From assembly GCA_002323515.1 (NCBI GenBank), contig DCQQ01000019.1, positions 1 to 5,821 of the forward strand: DNA of 5,821 nt. The letters run 5' to 3'. This document shows, in pieces, positions 5,328-5,821 of the stretch. This stretch comes from Balneolaceae bacterium UBA1514. GTDB lineage: Bacteria > Bacteroidota > Rhodothermia > Balneolales > Balneolaceae. The notes below the pieces were generated by a model. The model was not told where the DNA came from. It did not search any database and was given only the letters and a program-made list of their open reading frames with translations. A program made the position numbers and the translations under genes. Numbering within the stretch: position 1 is the stretch's first letter; every line of letters starts with the position of its first letter.

Positions 5328-5821
5328 ATGGCCGCAACCGTAACGGTACTTTTTATAAGTTATTTGTTAGGCTCTATACCCTCTGCAATTTGGGTGGGTA
5401 AGGGTTTTAAAGGAATCGATGTACGAGAACACGGAAGCGGAAATGCAGGTACAACCAATACATTTCGAGTGTTAGGAGTGCCTTTTGGGGTGATGGTGTT
5501 TGTGTTGGATTTCATGAAAGGCTTTGTCAGCTCATATTGGATTAGTGGCTTAGCCTTTCTTTGGTTTAGTGGACCTTTGGCCCCCCCGAATTGGGATGTT
5601 GAAGCATTTCTCGCTATATCTTGTGGGATGGCAGCTGTGGGTGGTCATATGTTTCCGGTTTTTGCTGGATTTAAAGGAGGAAAGGGCGCAGCAACGGCCT
5701 GTGGAATGCTTTTTGGGATTGAACCTATATCCATCGGGATTTCGTTTACTTTGTTTGGACTTATTGTGTGGTCCACTCGGTATGTTTCATTAGCCTCTAT
5801 CATTGCTACAGGGATTTATCC
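5328..5821 (+). CDS. plsY: Acyl-phosphate:glycerol-3-phosphate acyltransferase PlsY, 3' end outside window
   Basis: PlsY is an integral membrane enzyme that transfers an acyl group from acyl-phosphate to glycerol-3-phosphate, giving lysophosphatidic acid for phospholipid synthesis. The visible 164 residues are open to the window edge, against a family length of about 200, so only the C-terminus is missing. The N-terminal membrane segment contains SYLLGSIPSAIWVGK (11-25). Conserved loop 1 is HGSGNAGTTNTFRVLG (35-50), loop 2 is GHMFPVFAGFKGGKGAAT (106-123), and loop 3 is STRYVSLASI (149-158), with hydrophobic segments between them. All three catalytic loop motifs look intact. The ATG at 5328 puts the first helix right at the start, as is usual; the preceding sequence (GTCGGAATTAAA) offers only a weak ribosome binding site. 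A seven-C run at 5581-5587 keeps the frame. It lies 40 bases after lipA with no clear terminator between, so it may belong to the same transcript. Confidence 0.95.
   Translation, partial: MAATVTVLFISYLLGSIPSAIWVGKGFKGIDVREHGSGNAGTTNTFRVLGVPFGVMVFVLDFMKGFVSSYWISGLAFLWFSGPLAPPNWDVEAFLAISCGMAAVGGHMFPVFAGFKGGKGAATACGMLFGIEPISIGISFTLFGLIVWSTRYVSLASIIATGIY

Noticed and set aside
5569..5793. 74-codon ORF on + inside plsY
   Set aside because: It is out of frame with plsY, whose conserved loops 2 and 3 occupy the same bases.

Overview
This 5.8 kb window is ordinary chromosomal housekeeping DNA from a moderately AT-rich bacterium. The protein sequences, especially the dihydrolipoyl dehydrogenase with its YCEPQVASVG segment, resemble those of the Bacteroidota/Balneolota/Rhodothermota group. 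That placement is an impression from protein style and has not been tested by a search. Some starts have a Shine-Dalgarno-like sequence, most clearly AAGGAG before lipA. This would be less typical of core Bacteroidia and fits a more basal lineage of the group.

Layout, left to right: (1) the 3' end of prfC, peptide chain release factor 3, on +. (2) A stretch of about 260 bases (roughly 678-933) that looks intergenic but, read across frames, is the decayed N-terminal half of a GNAT acetyltransferase, with two frameshifts, one in-frame stop and no C-terminal half. (3) A convergent gene on - for a secreted MltB-like lytic transglycosylase. (4) A roughly 380-base divergent control region holding a candidate promoter for the - gene, two sets of short direct repeats and a small palindrome. 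(5) A collinear + strand run lpd - lipB - lipA - plsY with gaps of 23, 79 and 40 bases, the last gene running off the window.

The + strand run has a clear logic. LipB moves octanoyl groups from acyl carrier protein to the lipoyl domains of 2-oxoacid dehydrogenases (and GcvH), LipA inserts the two sulfurs to make lipoate, and Lpd (E3) reoxidises the dihydrolipoyl group during catalysis. PlsY, the membrane acyl-phosphate:glycerol-3-phosphate acyltransferase, shares only the link to fatty acid synthesis.

I found no sign of a new defence system, mobile element, CRISPR array or RNA gene. The most informative non-obvious item is the GNAT pseudogene, which would normally be left as blank intergenic space. 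The repeats upstream of lpd are the best candidate for unexplained regulatory structure.
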